Shown piece by piece: positions 35,878 to 44,542 of a stretch of 64,000 bases of DNA (the first letter of the stretch is position 1; each line of letters begins with the position of its first letter). Source of the DNA: Fictibacillus gelatini DSM 15865 (GTDB lineage: Bacteria; Bacillota; Bacilli; Bacillales; Fictibacillaceae); contig NZ_AUMP01000003.1 in NCBI RefSeq assembly GCF_000430745.1, forward strand, positions 309,649 through 373,648, written 5' to 3'. The position numbers and the translations under genes were made by a program. Under the pieces are notes generated by a model. That model was not told the origin of the DNA, searched no databases, and saw nothing but the letters and a program-made list of their open reading frames with translations.

Positions 35878-37076
35878 ATGAATCTCGCACGATCTGATAA
35901 AATGGAGAAATTGACTACAAGTATTTTCACAGAGTTAGCCAATCGAAAACAAGAAGCAATCAAAAAGGGATAGACGTGATTGATTTGAGTGTCGGGAGCC
36001 CGGATATGCCGCCAGCTTCTTTTGTCGTTGATGCGCTTGTAAAACATGTAAAAGACACTACCAACTACGGTTATACACTGCGAGGAATTTCAGAATTTCA
36101 CGACGCTGTTTGTTATTTTTATAAGAATCGTTATGGAGTGGAGCTTGAGGCTGACACGGAGGTACTTCAACTTATGGGCTCTCAGGATGGACTTGCTCAT
36201 TTAGCGACTGCCTTAATTAATCCTGGCGACTATGTACTTGTCCCTGACCCGGGATATCCAATCTATGAAGCGAGTGTCACTTTAGCTGGCGGAACCATTC
36301 ACCCGATGCCTTTGCTTGCCGAAAATCAATTTTTGCCGAAACTTGATGAGATTCCGCTTGAAATTGTGAATAAAACAAAAATGATGATGCTCAGCTATCC
36401 GGGAAATCCGGTAACTGCGCTGGCTGACCGGACTTTTTTTGAAGAAGTCGTTCAATTTGCCAAACGCCACAATATATTAATCGTACATGATTTCGCGTAC
36501 TCCGAATTGATTTTCGATAATCATCCTCAGATTAGTTTTATGTCAGTGCCTGGCGCAAAAGAAGTGGCTATTGAATTCAATTCGCTTTCTAAAACCTTCA
36601 ATATGGCCGGCTGCCGAATCGGGTATGTTGTAGGAAACGCTCAAGCTATTAACATACTGGCTGCCTTAAAGTCCCATATCGATTATGGTATTTTTTATCC
36701 GATTCAAAAAGCAGCCATAGCCGCACTTACTTCAGATTTCTCTGTCCTTTCTGAACAAGTGAAGGAGTATGAAACACGCCGTAATGCGTTAATTAGCGGT
36801 CTTGCCAAAAGCGGCTGGAATGTTCAGAAATCCGCCGCTACGATGTTTATTTGGGCTAAAATACCGGAGGGCTGGACGTCGAGGCAATTTGCTTTTGAAT
36901 TAATTGAAAATACGGGTGTAGTCGTCGTTCCCGGTGATGCTTTTGGAAGTCGGGGCGAAGGATATGTGCGAATTGCTCTCGTTCAACCACCGGAACGGCT
37001 TGAACAAGCAGCCGGCCGAATTCATTCATTTCTTCAAAATGAACAACAAATGGTAAACATTTCTTTCAATGTTTAA
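35878..37076 (+). pseudogene. Class I/II PLP aminotransferase, one-base frameshift near the N-terminus
   Basis: The gene starts at ATG 35878 (after AAGGAGAGG) and reads MNLARSDKMEKLTTSIFTELANRKQEAIKKG before a TAG. Adding one base in the AAAAAGGG run near 35963-35970 joins it to DVIDLSVGSPDMPP and a full 399-residue enzyme. PLP lysine is in SLSKTFNMAG, with YPGNPV and RIALV also present. It resembles LL-diaminopimelate-type or alanine-type aminotransferases. A shorter product from GTG 35976 would lack the N-terminal arm and has no good ribosome site. Confidence 0.8.
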
Positions 37077-37170
37077 CCGTACAAAACCCTTTTTCAAAAG
37101 CAGAAAAGGTTTTTGTTCATCAATGTCGAATACTATCGGGTATAATATTAAGAAAAATGAGGCGATTAAG

Positions 37171-37713
37171 ATGCGATTAGAAGGGGAACGCATTTATCTT
37201 CGGTATTATACACCTGAAGATGCGAAAGAACTGGTGGATCTGAACATCCGGAACAAAGAATTTTTCCAACAATTTTCTATGCAGTATGAGGATTCCTTTT
37301 ATACTTCGGAATTTCAGGAAAATAAAATTAAAGAGCAGCTAAAAGAAATGGAAGAAGACAAGAGATACACGTTCGGCATTTTCTTAAAGGAAAATGATCG
37401 GTTAATCGGCGATATTACGCTTGCACAAGTAGTCAGGAAACACGTCCAGAGCAGCATTCTCGGTTATGCTTTAGATCAACAATATAATGGCAAAGGGTTG
37501 ATGACCGAAGCTGTTCGCCTCGTCGTGAAATTTGCATTTGAAAAATTGAAATTGCACCGGATTACAGCCGGGGTTAGCCCAAGGAATCCCGGGTCGGCCA
37601 GAGTACTGGAAAAGGCGGGTTTTCAAAGGGAAGGCCTTGCCAGAAAAAATGTAAAAATAAACGGTAAATGGGAAGACCATATTATGTTTGCGATTCTTGA
37701 AGACGACCTTTAA
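37171..37713 (+). CDS. GNAT acetyltransferase, RimJ/RimL-like
   Basis: This 180-residue protein has the GNAT core: LRYYTPEDAKEL, GDITLAQVVRKHVQSSILGYALDQQYNGKGLMTEAVRLVVKFAFEKL, and RNPGSARVLEKAGFQREG. Relatives acetylate ribosomal-protein N-termini, spermidine or antibiotics; substrate unknown. ATG 37171 is preferred over the longer frame because its start matches the family. A TATAAT lies at 37141-37146. A probable terminator of the upstream gene lies at about 37082-37115. Confidence 0.8.
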   Translation: MRLEGERIYLRYYTPEDAKELVDLNIRNKEFFQQFSMQYEDSFYTSEFQENKIKEQLKEMEEDKRYTFGIFLKENDRLIGDITLAQVVRKHVQSSILGYALDQQYNGKGLMTEAVRLVVKFAFEKLKLHRITAGVSPRNPGSARVLEKAGFQREGLARKNVKINGKWEDHIMFAILEDDL

Positions 37714-37745
37714 AAATCCTGCAAAAGCGGGATTTTTATTTTTTG
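37712..37745 (+). terminator. Terminator after the RimJ-like gene
   Basis: AAAAATCCTGC / GCGGGATTTTT (one T-G pair) with loop AAAA, followed by ATTTTTT. Confidence 0.85.
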
Positions 37746-37850
37746 GAAAAATAAATATGTTATGTAGTAAGAAGTTTTTCTGCAATTTTTCCAAAAAGGG
37801 GTGACTTTTTCTGCAAATAATGTAAAAATTGACTTTTGGAGGTGGATAAG

Positions 37851-38018
37851 ATGAAAGTATTCATAGGTTCTTTACTAGTTGTAGGATTAATCGGTTTCGG
37901 AGTCTGGCTCATTCTTTTTCCATCTTTCAAAAAAATCGGCGGCGCCGCTGAAAAAATAAAAAATTTTCTAGGGGATGATGAAGATCGTGGAAAAGAAAAC
38001 AAGGGGAAAAGGCCGTAG
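37851..38018 (+). CDS. Small membrane protein translationally coupled to the SPFH gene
   Basis: This 55-residue protein has one N-terminal membrane segment (VFIGSLLVVGLIGFGVWLILFPSF) and a lysine- and acid-rich tail. ATG 37851 follows GGAGGTGG. Its last 14 codons overlap the start of the SPFH-domain gene in another frame, so the two are coupled. Function unknown; a partner of the SPFH protein is plausible. Confidence 0.65.
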   Translation: MKVFIGSLLVVGLIGFGVWLILFPSFKKIGGAAEKIKNFLGDDEDRGKENKGKRP

Positions 38019-38817
38019 ATTGGTTGGCGGGATTATCGTTGGAGCGGCACTCTTACTTGGAGTTTTTATTGTTTCGCTTTTTATTGAAAAAATTCCAAAC
38101 GGCTATGTGGGCGTGGTATACAGTCCTAACGGCGGTGTGCAAGAAAAAACGCTTGGCCAGGGGTGGCATTTAGTTGGCCTATTCGATAAAGTGACAATTT
38201 ACCCGATCCGGATGCAAACGGTTAACTACAACAATATTCAGGTCGCAACTTCCGACGGTAAAAACATCACGATGGATTTTGCTTATAACTATAGCATCCA
38301 GCCGGATAAAGTGGTGGATGTCTTCAATAAGTTTGGCCCAGTGGACGTTGAAGAAATCGAGAATACGTATTTGAAAACGAGATTTTGGGATGCAAGCCGT
38401 AAAGCAATTGCGAAATATTCTGTTATTGATACATACGGCGAAAAGTCGTCAGACGCTGCCGTCAATGTCCAAAAATTGTTTGCGGATGATGTGAAAGACT
38501 TAGGATTCGTCATCGATAATTTAACGCTCGGCGTGCCTAAACCGGATAAATCGACTCAGGCTGCAATCGACAAAAGGGTAGAAGCCGCGCAGGAACTTGA
38601 AAGAAAACAGACGGAATTAAAAATCGCAAAAGCAGAGGCACAGAAAAAACAAATTGAAGCAAAGGCGATTGCTGAATATAATGAAACAATTCGAAAGTCA
38701 ATGTCGCCCGAAGTGATCAAATACATGTGGATTCAAAAATGGGACGGGAAAATGCCGAAAGCAACGGGAACAAATTCACTCATTCAAATCCCTGTAGATG
38801 AAAAAGAAAATAAATAA
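37978..38817 (+). CDS. SPFH/prohibitin-domain membrane protein
   Basis: This protein of about 279 residues has a positively charged N-terminus, one membrane helix (VGGIIVGAALLLGVFIVSLFI), an SPFH/band-7 domain (IPNGYVGVVYSPNGGVQEKTLGQG ... FAYNYSI), and a C-terminal coiled coil rich in Ala, Glu and Lys (ELERKQTELKIAKAEAQKKQIEAKAIAEYNE). These proteins form membrane scaffolds. Adjacent ATGs at 37975 and 37978 and a GTG at 37987 are all possible starts behind AGGGG. A hairpin terminator follows. Confidence 0.8.
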   Translation: MKIVEKKTRGKGRRLVGGIIVGAALLLGVFIVSLFIEKIPNGYVGVVYSPNGGVQEKTLGQGWHLVGLFDKVTIYPIRMQTVNYNNIQVATSDGKNITMDFAYNYSIQPDKVVDVFNKFGPVDVEEIENTYLKTRFWDASRKAIAKYSVIDTYGEKSSDAAVNVQKLFADDVKDLGFVIDNLTLGVPKPDKSTQAAIDKRVEAAQELERKQTELKIAKAEAQKKQIEAKAIAEYNETIRKSMSPEVIKYMWIQKWDGKMPKATGTNSLIQIPVDEKENK

Positions 38818-38822
38818 AATTA

Positions 38823-38858
38823 GGAAAAACCAGTCCTTTGACTGGTTTTTCCATTATT
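38823..38858 (+). terminator. Terminator after the SPFH gene
   Basis: GGAAAAACCAGT (38823-38834) / ACTGGTTTTTCC (38841-38852) with a six-base loop; the stem itself holds the T-run. Confidence 0.85.
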
Positions 38859-38892
38859 TTAGCACTATTATGTAACTGTGAGGTGATGACTG

Positions 38893-39333
38893 ATGTTACA
38901 AGAGTTTGTTGGAAAGCGATCCAATAAGGTGAAAAATATCGTTGAACGAGGCGCGGTAAAAAAATTTGCCGAGGCCATCGGCGATGCCAGTCCGATTTTT
39001 ATCGACGAAGAGGCGGGAAGACGGTCAAGATACAAAACGAATATTGCCCCTCCTACCTTCCCGAGAGTTTTTGATTATGGGGAGATTGATGGGATGAATC
39101 TTCCGGACAAAGGTTTAATCCATGGGGAGCAGACGTTCCATTTTAAACGGCCTTTGCTCGTCGGTGAAGAAGTATATTGTTATGTAGAAGTGAGTAATTA
39201 CTCTGAAAGAAAAGGAACAAATGGTGTAACGGGCTTTTTAGTCCTGAAACGATATGGGGAGGACTCGGATGGAAAACTCATTTTTAGCGAGAGACAAATT
39301 GTTATTATTACCGAAGCGGCAAGAAGGGGATGA
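38893..39333 (+). CDS. MaoC/FAS1-like dehydratase-domain protein
   Basis: This 146-residue hot-dog-fold protein matches FAS1-like N-terminal dehydratase domains (VKKFAEAIGDASPIF, APPTFPRVFDYG, GLIHGEQTFHFKRPLLVGEEV). Such proteins usually pair with a second MaoC protein to form an (R)-specific enoyl hydratase. Here no intact partner follows; only a short MaoC-like stub is seen just downstream. ATG follows GAGGTGATGACTG. Confidence 0.7.
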   Translation: MLQEFVGKRSNKVKNIVERGAVKKFAEAIGDASPIFIDEEAGRRSRYKTNIAPPTFPRVFDYGEIDGMNLPDKGLIHGEQTFHFKRPLLVGEEVYCYVEVSNYSERKGTNGVTGFLVLKRYGEDSDGKLIFSERQIVIITEAARRG

Positions 39334-39592
39334 TACATTAAAAATGGGCGATGTCTTGAAGGGGTGGCCCTTGAACCTGTTTCAAGGCTATGTTTTTCAA
39401 CTAAAATTTCATTTACCGTACTATCAATACATAAATAAACGCCAAAACTAAATTTATGATGCTTAAAAAGAGCACGTCGGCAGAAGAAATGCCGATTGAT
39501 ACTAATAGTCCAGTAATGAACAAGGCTGCTATTTATTATATAATGAAATACAAGCTTTATAAGGTTCAAAATAGAGGATGAGGGGAATTTAA
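39334..39592 (+). other. Possible decayed MaoC-partner remnant and spacer
   Basis: Right after the dehydratase stop, one frame reads DDTLKMGDVLKGWPL before drifting into unrelated residues and a stop near 39451. K-GD-L is how partner MaoC subunits begin, so this may be the start of a lost second subunit. No intact gene is present. A ribosome site (GAGGGGAA) for the next gene lies at the end. Confidence 0.3.
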
Positions 39593-40069
39593 TTGGAAGG
39601 GAAAACACATATTGTAGGTGGCCTGGCGGCAGGGATAATTTATATTACAGCAGCTGGCGATGTCGCTCATGAAGGATTGTTTTTTGCAAGCTGCATAGCG
39701 GGTGCTTTGTTGCCTGATATATGCCATCCAAATTCTATAATAGGCAGGAAATTATCGTTTCTGTCATTTCTAGTAAATAAAACGTTTGGACATCGGACAT
39801 TTACGCATAGTCTAATCTTTATGTTAATGTTAACATTGTTGTTTATGTACACATCATTCCCCGGAGATATGGAGTGGGGGATTTTAGTCGGGGTTTTCAG
39901 CCATTTATTGTTGGATGCATTAACTAAAGAAGGCATTCAATTATTATGGCCGCTGCATATTCGCGTGCGAGCCCCTTTCCATATAAAAACAGGCGGAATG
40001 CTGGAACATGGTTTTCTTGCTGTTTTAACGTTGTTGATTGCTTATTACGGGTATCAATTCTATTTTTAA
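39593..40069 (+). CDS. YdjM-family membrane-bound metal-dependent hydrolase (DUF457)
   Basis: This 158-residue membrane protein has the family histidines and acids: GKTHIVGGLAAG at the N-terminus, LLPDICHPNS, FGHRTFTHSL, and FSHLLLDALTKEG. Four or so hydrophobic segments. Family members are widespread but poorly characterised. TTG 39593 follows GAGGGGAA. Confidence 0.8.
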   Translation: MEGKTHIVGGLAAGIIYITAAGDVAHEGLFFASCIAGALLPDICHPNSIIGRKLSFLSFLVNKTFGHRTFTHSLIFMLMLTLLFMYTSFPGDMEWGILVGVFSHLLLDALTKEGIQLLWPLHIRVRAPFHIKTGGMLEHGFLAVLTLLIAYYGYQFYF

Positions 40070-40091
40070 AGATTTATGAACTATTTTAAGG

Positions 40092-40126
40092 AAAGGAGCA
40101 TTTCTCCGGCGGGAATTGCTCCTTTT
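40092..40126 (+). terminator. Terminator after the ydjM-like gene
   Basis: AAAGGAGCA (40092-40100) / TGCTCCTTT (40117-40125) followed by T; inner CCGG-type bases may extend it. Confidence 0.75.
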
Positions 40127-40168
40127 ATACATATAGAACAGGAAAATGATGATTTTCATAAAAACCAT

Positions 40169-40642
40169 TCAACGTTTTTCCCTCAGTTTTTTCGTCCATT
40201 CTACTGTCAGATTCGTACTTTCGGAGACATAATCAAGAATGACAGCCAGTTCTTCATCAGTATATTTGTCGTAAAGCTGCATCGTCTGCTGCGCGAACGT
40301 TTTGAAAAGATCTTCAATTATTTTTATGTTTTCTTGCACGATCTCGATAATCCAACGCCTTCGATCATTCGGATCTTTAACACGACGGGCGAATCCAGCT
40401 TTCTCCAATCTGTCTATGACTCCGGTAATCGCTCCAGTAGTCAGCTTGCTTTCCTCGGCAAGCTCTCCTGCAGTCATCGCTCCTTTTCGTTGCAATAATT
40501 CCAAACATTTGTGATCTGTTTGGTTTAGTCCTAAATGTTCAGCGATCGCCTGATGAAAGAAAATAGTTACCGTACTTGAAATTCTCATCTGATCCGTAAG
40601 AGCATGGATTAATTCATCGCGTTTTGAAAAATGGGTTGACAA
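40169..40642 (-). CDS. MarR-family transcriptional regulator
   Basis: This protein of about 157 residues has a winged helix-turn-helix (LGLNQTDHKCLELLQRKGAMTAGELAEESKLTTGAITGVIDRLEKAGFARRVKDPNDRRRWIIE) flanked by dimerisation helices. TTG 40642 follows AAAGGTG with good spacing; GTG 40651 abuts it. Target genes are unknown; no matching operon is adjacent. Ligands for such proteins are often aromatic compounds. Confidence 0.85.
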   Translation of the reverse strand: MSTHFSKRDELIHALTDQMRISSTVTIFFHQAIAEHLGLNQTDHKCLELLQRKGAMTAGELAEESKLTTGAITGVIDRLEKAGFARRVKDPNDRRRWIIEIVQENIKIIEDLFKTFAQQTMQLYDKYTDEELAVILDYVSESTNLTVEWTKKLREKR

Positions 40643-40818
40643 TTTAAGCACACCTTTCTTATAACGAAAACATCTTAGTTGGTAAGATATTTAATCATTA
40701 AGAAATAAATGAGAAAAGATTTATCGGGATTATATCAAAATTGAAGAGGGAATGCCAGTGCAAAAATGATAAAAGCTTACCATAATAAAAAGGTTTGATC
40801 TGATGATGCACATATAAA
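40643..40818. other. Spacer upstream of the marR gene
   Basis: AT-rich with no recognised gene. A near-palindrome AACATCTTAGTTGGTAAGAT around 40668-40690 may hold the MarR promoter or operator, but I cannot support it further. Confidence 0.3.
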
Positions 40819-40857
40819 AGAGCCTGTTTATGAGTGATTTTTCAAAAAACAGGCTCT
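40819..40857 (-). terminator. Terminator of the PepSY gene
   Basis: AGAGCCTGTTT (40819-40829) / AAACAGGCTCT (40847-40857) hairpin; on the minus strand TTTTATATG follows. Confidence 0.8.
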
Positions 40858-40954
40858 AATTTATAGAATTGGTTTAAATTTAGGCACCGAATTTATGATA
40901 ATAAACAAAAACACAAATTGGAAATCTCTCTATAATGAGCTGCCTGTGAAAATT

Positions 40955-42067
40955 TTAAGCAACTAATGGCAGTTTCCGCTTCTGTTTATTTTTCTTATAC
41001 CTCCACATATATATCCCGGTAAACATCAGTACAGAAGGCGTGCACCCGCCTATAGCATATAAGATTTTGGTAAGCCATCCTCCGAACTGTCCTGTATGCA
41101 ATGGGAAGTGCCAAGTTTGATAAGTCATTCTGCGGTTAATTTTTGGGTCCAACTTTGCAAGTGTTTTTCCATGATAAGGGTCAACCCAGACCTTCACGTT
41201 TCCGTAACCCGGATCATAAGGACGACTTACTCGGATTTCTATAGGTTCTTTGAATGTTCCTTGTTTTGGCTGGGCAGGAAATCTGACTTGCATAACGGAT
41301 CCACCTTGTACCGTTTTTTGAGCCGCGCTGATCCAGCTGTCAATTGAAGTTGGTTCATTATGAACGGGATCTACCATTATTTTTTCTTTTGCAGGCATGA
41401 CTTTCGCTTCCGCTCCAAACAAATGGAAAATATTCTCGTCAAAAACAAAAAGAGCGCCTGTCAATGACACCACCAGCAAAAACGGAACGAAAATACCTCC
41501 GATCATTTTATGTAAATCGTAGTTTCTGACGTACTGATTTTTGCTTTTTCGCATCGTGAATCCACGTGCCCATTTTTTAATTCCAGGCCACCATAAATAG
41601 AGACCGGATAAAGAGATGAAAAAGAAGATGAATCCAATGATGCCTACAATTTTTTCACCATTAAAATCTTTCAGCAATAATTGTTCATGGAACTCTTTTA
41701 CGAAATTAAAGAATGAATGGCTCCCAAGCTCCCCATTGATATGCCCGGTTCCAGGATCTACAAACACTTCTTGCTGTTCGCCATCTTCTTGAAGCCTGAA
41801 CAAGTATACGCCCCGGGCACTCGGCTCGCGAGGTGTGTATACGCGCTGCACAATGCCGTTCGGATGTGCGGCCAGAACATGATTCAAGGCTTTTTGATAA
41901 GAAACAGGCTGCCCTTCAGTTACTTTGTACAATTGAGGGTGCAAAAGTTGGTTCAGTTCGGGCTCAAAGACAAGCAAGCTTCCTGTCAGCCCAATAAGAG
42001 AGATGAATACACCGCCGGCAATGCTGAGCCATAAATGTATTTTTTGGATAAAAATGCGTGGTTTCAT
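40955..42067 (-). CDS. PepSY-associated membrane protein, Fur-regulated iron uptake type
   Basis: This 370-residue protein has four membrane helices: one near the N-terminus (IHLWLSIAGGVFISLIGLTGSLLVF), two in the middle (IIGFIFFFISLSGLYLWWPG, IGGIFVPFLLVVSLTGALFVF), and one near the C-terminus. PepSY domains lie between. Such PepSY_TM proteins are linked to ferric-siderophore reduction. A perfect Fur box lies upstream at 42113-42127, which supports an iron role. ATG 42067 is a conserved start (MKPRIFIQKIHLWLS). Confidence 0.85.
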   Translation of the reverse strand: MKPRIFIQKIHLWLSIAGGVFISLIGLTGSLLVFEPELNQLLHPQLYKVTEGQPVSYQKALNHVLAAHPNGIVQRVYTPREPSARGVYLFRLQEDGEQQEVFVDPGTGHINGELGSHSFFNFVKEFHEQLLLKDFNGEKIVGIIGFIFFFISLSGLYLWWPGIKKWARGFTMRKSKNQYVRNYDLHKMIGGIFVPFLLVVSLTGALFVFDENIFHLFGAEAKVMPAKEKIMVDPVHNEPTSIDSWISAAQKTVQGGSVMQVRFPAQPKQGTFKEPIEIRVSRPYDPGYGNVKVWVDPYHGKTLAKLDPKINRRMTYQTWHFPLHTGQFGGWLTKILYAIGGCTPSVLMFTGIYMWRYKKNKQKRKLPLVA

Positions 42068-42112
42068 ATCAATTTATTTCCCCCAATTCAATCGTTATGT
42101 ATAGACACTTAA

Positions 42113-42127
42113 TGATAATGATTATCA
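42113..42127. promoter_or_regulatory. Perfect Fur box upstream of the PepSY gene
   Basis: TGATAATGATTATCA is an exact match to the Bacillus 7-1-7 Fur consensus, within a larger 9-1-9 palindrome at 42111-42129. It lies 46 bases before the PepSY start codon. It is also 110 bases before the plus-strand mrfA start, so effects there cannot be excluded. Confidence 0.9.
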
Positions 42128-42235
42128 TTATCTGTGTCAACGGGAAATTTCTGATTAAAAAGCAGAATTTTTCGCTGCTTTTTTGTTTATTTCCGAACGT
42201 TCATTCGTTACAATAAAGGTAACGAGGTGAGAGAT

Positions 42236-44542
42236 GTGAACGGAAAAAAATCAATGGGGGAACTTCTTGATTTTTTAAAGAAGAACACCGAAATCAATGA
42301 AAATATCGTCTATTGGAAAACGATTGAAGAAAAACAGGCTAAAACGATACCGTTTCCGGCAGACTTGCATCCAGCAATTGTAAAAGCGTTGCAACAACGC
42401 GGAATCGATGCTTTGTATACCCACCAGCTATCGGCATTTAAGGCGGCCAACTCAGGAAGAAGTTTTGTCGCTGTCACACCGACCGCTTCGGGGAAAACGC
42501 TTTGCTACAACTTGCCGGTATTACAGGAAATTGCGAATAATCCTGGAACACGTGCGTTGTACCTTTTTCCGACAAAAGCGCTGGCACATGATCAAAAAGC
42601 GGAAATCAATGAGCTTATTGAAGCGATTGGCCTTGACATGAAAAGTTATACGTATGATGGAGATACAGCAGCGAATATACGCCAGGTTGTCCGCAAGGCG
42701 GGGAATGTTGTATTGACAAATCCCGATATGCTGCATTCTGCAATTTTGCCTCACCATACGAAATGGGTGTCTTTATTTGAAAACTTAAAGTTTGTTGTAA
42801 TTGACGAACTTCATACATACCGCGGTGTTTTTGGAAGCCATGTGGCAAATGTCATCCGCCGGTTGAAACGCATTTGCCGGTTTTATGGCAGCGATCCTTT
42901 ATTTATTTGCACATCCGCAACGATTGCCAACCCAAAAGAATTGGCAGAAAAATTGACCGGAGCCAAGGTGGAATTAATTGATAACAATGGGGCGCCGTCG
43001 GGAAAAAAGCATTTTCTATTCTACAATCCGCCCGTCGTCAACAGACCGCTTAATATTCGAAAAAGCGCCACACTAGAAGCAAGAAATTTAGCGAAATTAT
43101 TTTTGCAAAATAAAATTCAAACGATCGTATTTGCCAGAAGCAGGGTGCGTGTTGAAATTTTATTAACATATTTACAGGAACTTGCGAAACAAGAATTCGG
43201 GTTTAAATCGATCCAGGGATATCGTGGGGGTTATTTGCCCAAACAAAGGCGTGAAATCGAGCGTGGCCTGCGGAGCGGGGAGGTTATGGGTGTCGTCAGT
43301 ACAAACGCGCTTGAGCTTGGAGTCGATATCGGCCAATTGCATGCATGCATCCTTACTGGTTATCCGGGTTCGATCGCAAGCAGCTGGCAGCAGGCAGGAC
43401 GCGCGGGACGAAGACAGGATGAATCGGTTGTCATAATGGTGGCAAGTTCAAGTCCGCTCGACCAATACATCATCCAGCATCCGGAGTACTTTTTTAACCG
43501 CTCGCCTGAATCTGCAAGAATCAATCCAGACAATTTAATCATTCTTGTCGACCATTTAAAATGTGCGGCTTATGAATTGCCTTTTAAGAAAGGCGAAAGT
43601 TTTGATGGCGTTGAGATTGAAGAGATTTTGGAATTTTTGACTGACGAACAAGTGTTGCATCATCAAGGCGACCAATATTTTTGGATGAATGACTCATTTC
43701 CGGCGCATAACATTAGTTTGCGCTCAGCCTCCCAGGAAAATGTAGTAATTATTGATCAAACGAATATCGCAAATGTAAAGGTTATTGGAGAAATGGATCG
43801 GTTCAGCTCATTGACGCTGCTTCATGAAGAAGCGATTTACCTTCATCAGGGCGTTCAGTATCAAGTTGAAAAGCTTGATTATGAGGAGAAAAAGGCATAT
43901 GTCCGCGAAGTGAACGTCGATTATTTTACAGATGCGAACCTGGCCGTTTCACTAAAAGTGCTTGAAGTCGACCAATCGACATCATTTCATTCACATGAAC
44001 GGGCATTTGGTGAAGTGACTGTCAATGCTATGGCAACGATTTTTAAGAAAATCCAATTTGAATCCCATCAAAACATAGGCTCCGGTCCCATTCATTTGCC
44101 GGAAGAAGAGCTCCATACATCCGCAACATGGATTTCTTTTAATGATCCGATCACAAACGATTTTTCTACAAACGAACTTGAACAAAGTTTGATTGGCATT
44201 GCAAATGTCTTGCGCCATATCGCTCCTCTTTTTGTCATGTGTGATAAAGGAGACCTTCATGTCGTTCCGCAAATGAAAGCCGTTCATTCGGGAAAACCAA
44301 CGATCTTTTTATATGATCGTTATCCGGGAGGGGTCGGTTTAAGCGAAACGGTTTACAAAGAATGGGATACGATTCTTCATGAAGCGGCCGCTCTCATCGA
44401 GCGATGTCCGTGCGAAAGCGGGTGCCCATCCTGTACGGAGATGGCCGCTGAAGGGAAGGACGGAAAGAAAAAGGCACTCTATTTATTGAATAGCTTAAGG
44501 AGAAATAACGATGTCTATCCAATCAAAGCTCAATCGGTTTAA
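42236..44542 (+). CDS. mrfA: DEAD/DEAH-box DNA helicase MrfA (YprA)
   Basis: This 768-residue superfamily 2 helicase has Walker A TPTASGKT, DELH box (VVIDELHTYRG), CTSATIANP, and motif VI QQAGRAGRR, followed by the C-terminal MZB domain with clustered cysteines (CPCESGCPSC). In B. subtilis MrfA works with MrfB to repair mitomycin C adducts outside the UvrABC route. GTG 42236 follows GAGGTGA five bases upstream; GTG 42227 touches that site. Its end overlaps mrfB by 32 bases. Confidence 0.93.
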   Translation: MNGKKSMGELLDFLKKNTEINENIVYWKTIEEKQAKTIPFPADLHPAIVKALQQRGIDALYTHQLSAFKAANSGRSFVAVTPTASGKTLCYNLPVLQEIANNPGTRALYLFPTKALAHDQKAEINELIEAIGLDMKSYTYDGDTAANIRQVVRKAGNVVLTNPDMLHSAILPHHTKWVSLFENLKFVVIDELHTYRGVFGSHVANVIRRLKRICRFYGSDPLFICTSATIANPKELAEKLTGAKVELIDNNGAPSGKKHFLFYNPPVVNRPLNIRKSATLEARNLAKLFLQNKIQTIVFARSRVRVEILLTYLQELAKQEFGFKSIQGYRGGYLPKQRREIERGLRSGEVMGVVSTNALELGVDIGQLHACILTGYPGSIASSWQQAGRAGRRQDESVVIMVASSSPLDQYIIQHPEYFFNRSPESARINPDNLIILVDHLKCAAYELPFKKGESFDGVEIEEILEFLTDEQVLHHQGDQYFWMNDSFPAHNISLRSASQENVVIIDQTNIANVKVIGEMDRFSSLTLLHEEAIYLHQGVQYQVEKLDYEEKKAYVREVNVDYFTDANLAVSLKVLEVDQSTSFHSHERAFGEVTVNAMATIFKKIQFESHQNIGSGPIHLPEEELHTSATWISFNDPITNDFSTNELEQSLIGIANVLRHIAPLFVMCDKGDLHVVPQMKAVHSGKPTIFLYDRYPGGVGLSETVYKEWDTILHEAAALIERCPCESGCPSCTEMAAEGKDGKKKALYLLNSLRRNNDVYPIKAQSV

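Noticed and set aside
39254..39451. 65-codon frame overlapping the end of the dehydratase gene
   Set aside because: Its first half is a shadow of the dehydratase. Only the tail after 39334 is of interest, as a possible MaoC stub.
40076..40498. 140-codon plus-strand frame near 40.1-40.5 kb
   Set aside because: It is antisense to a clear MarR-family gene and lacks a family match.
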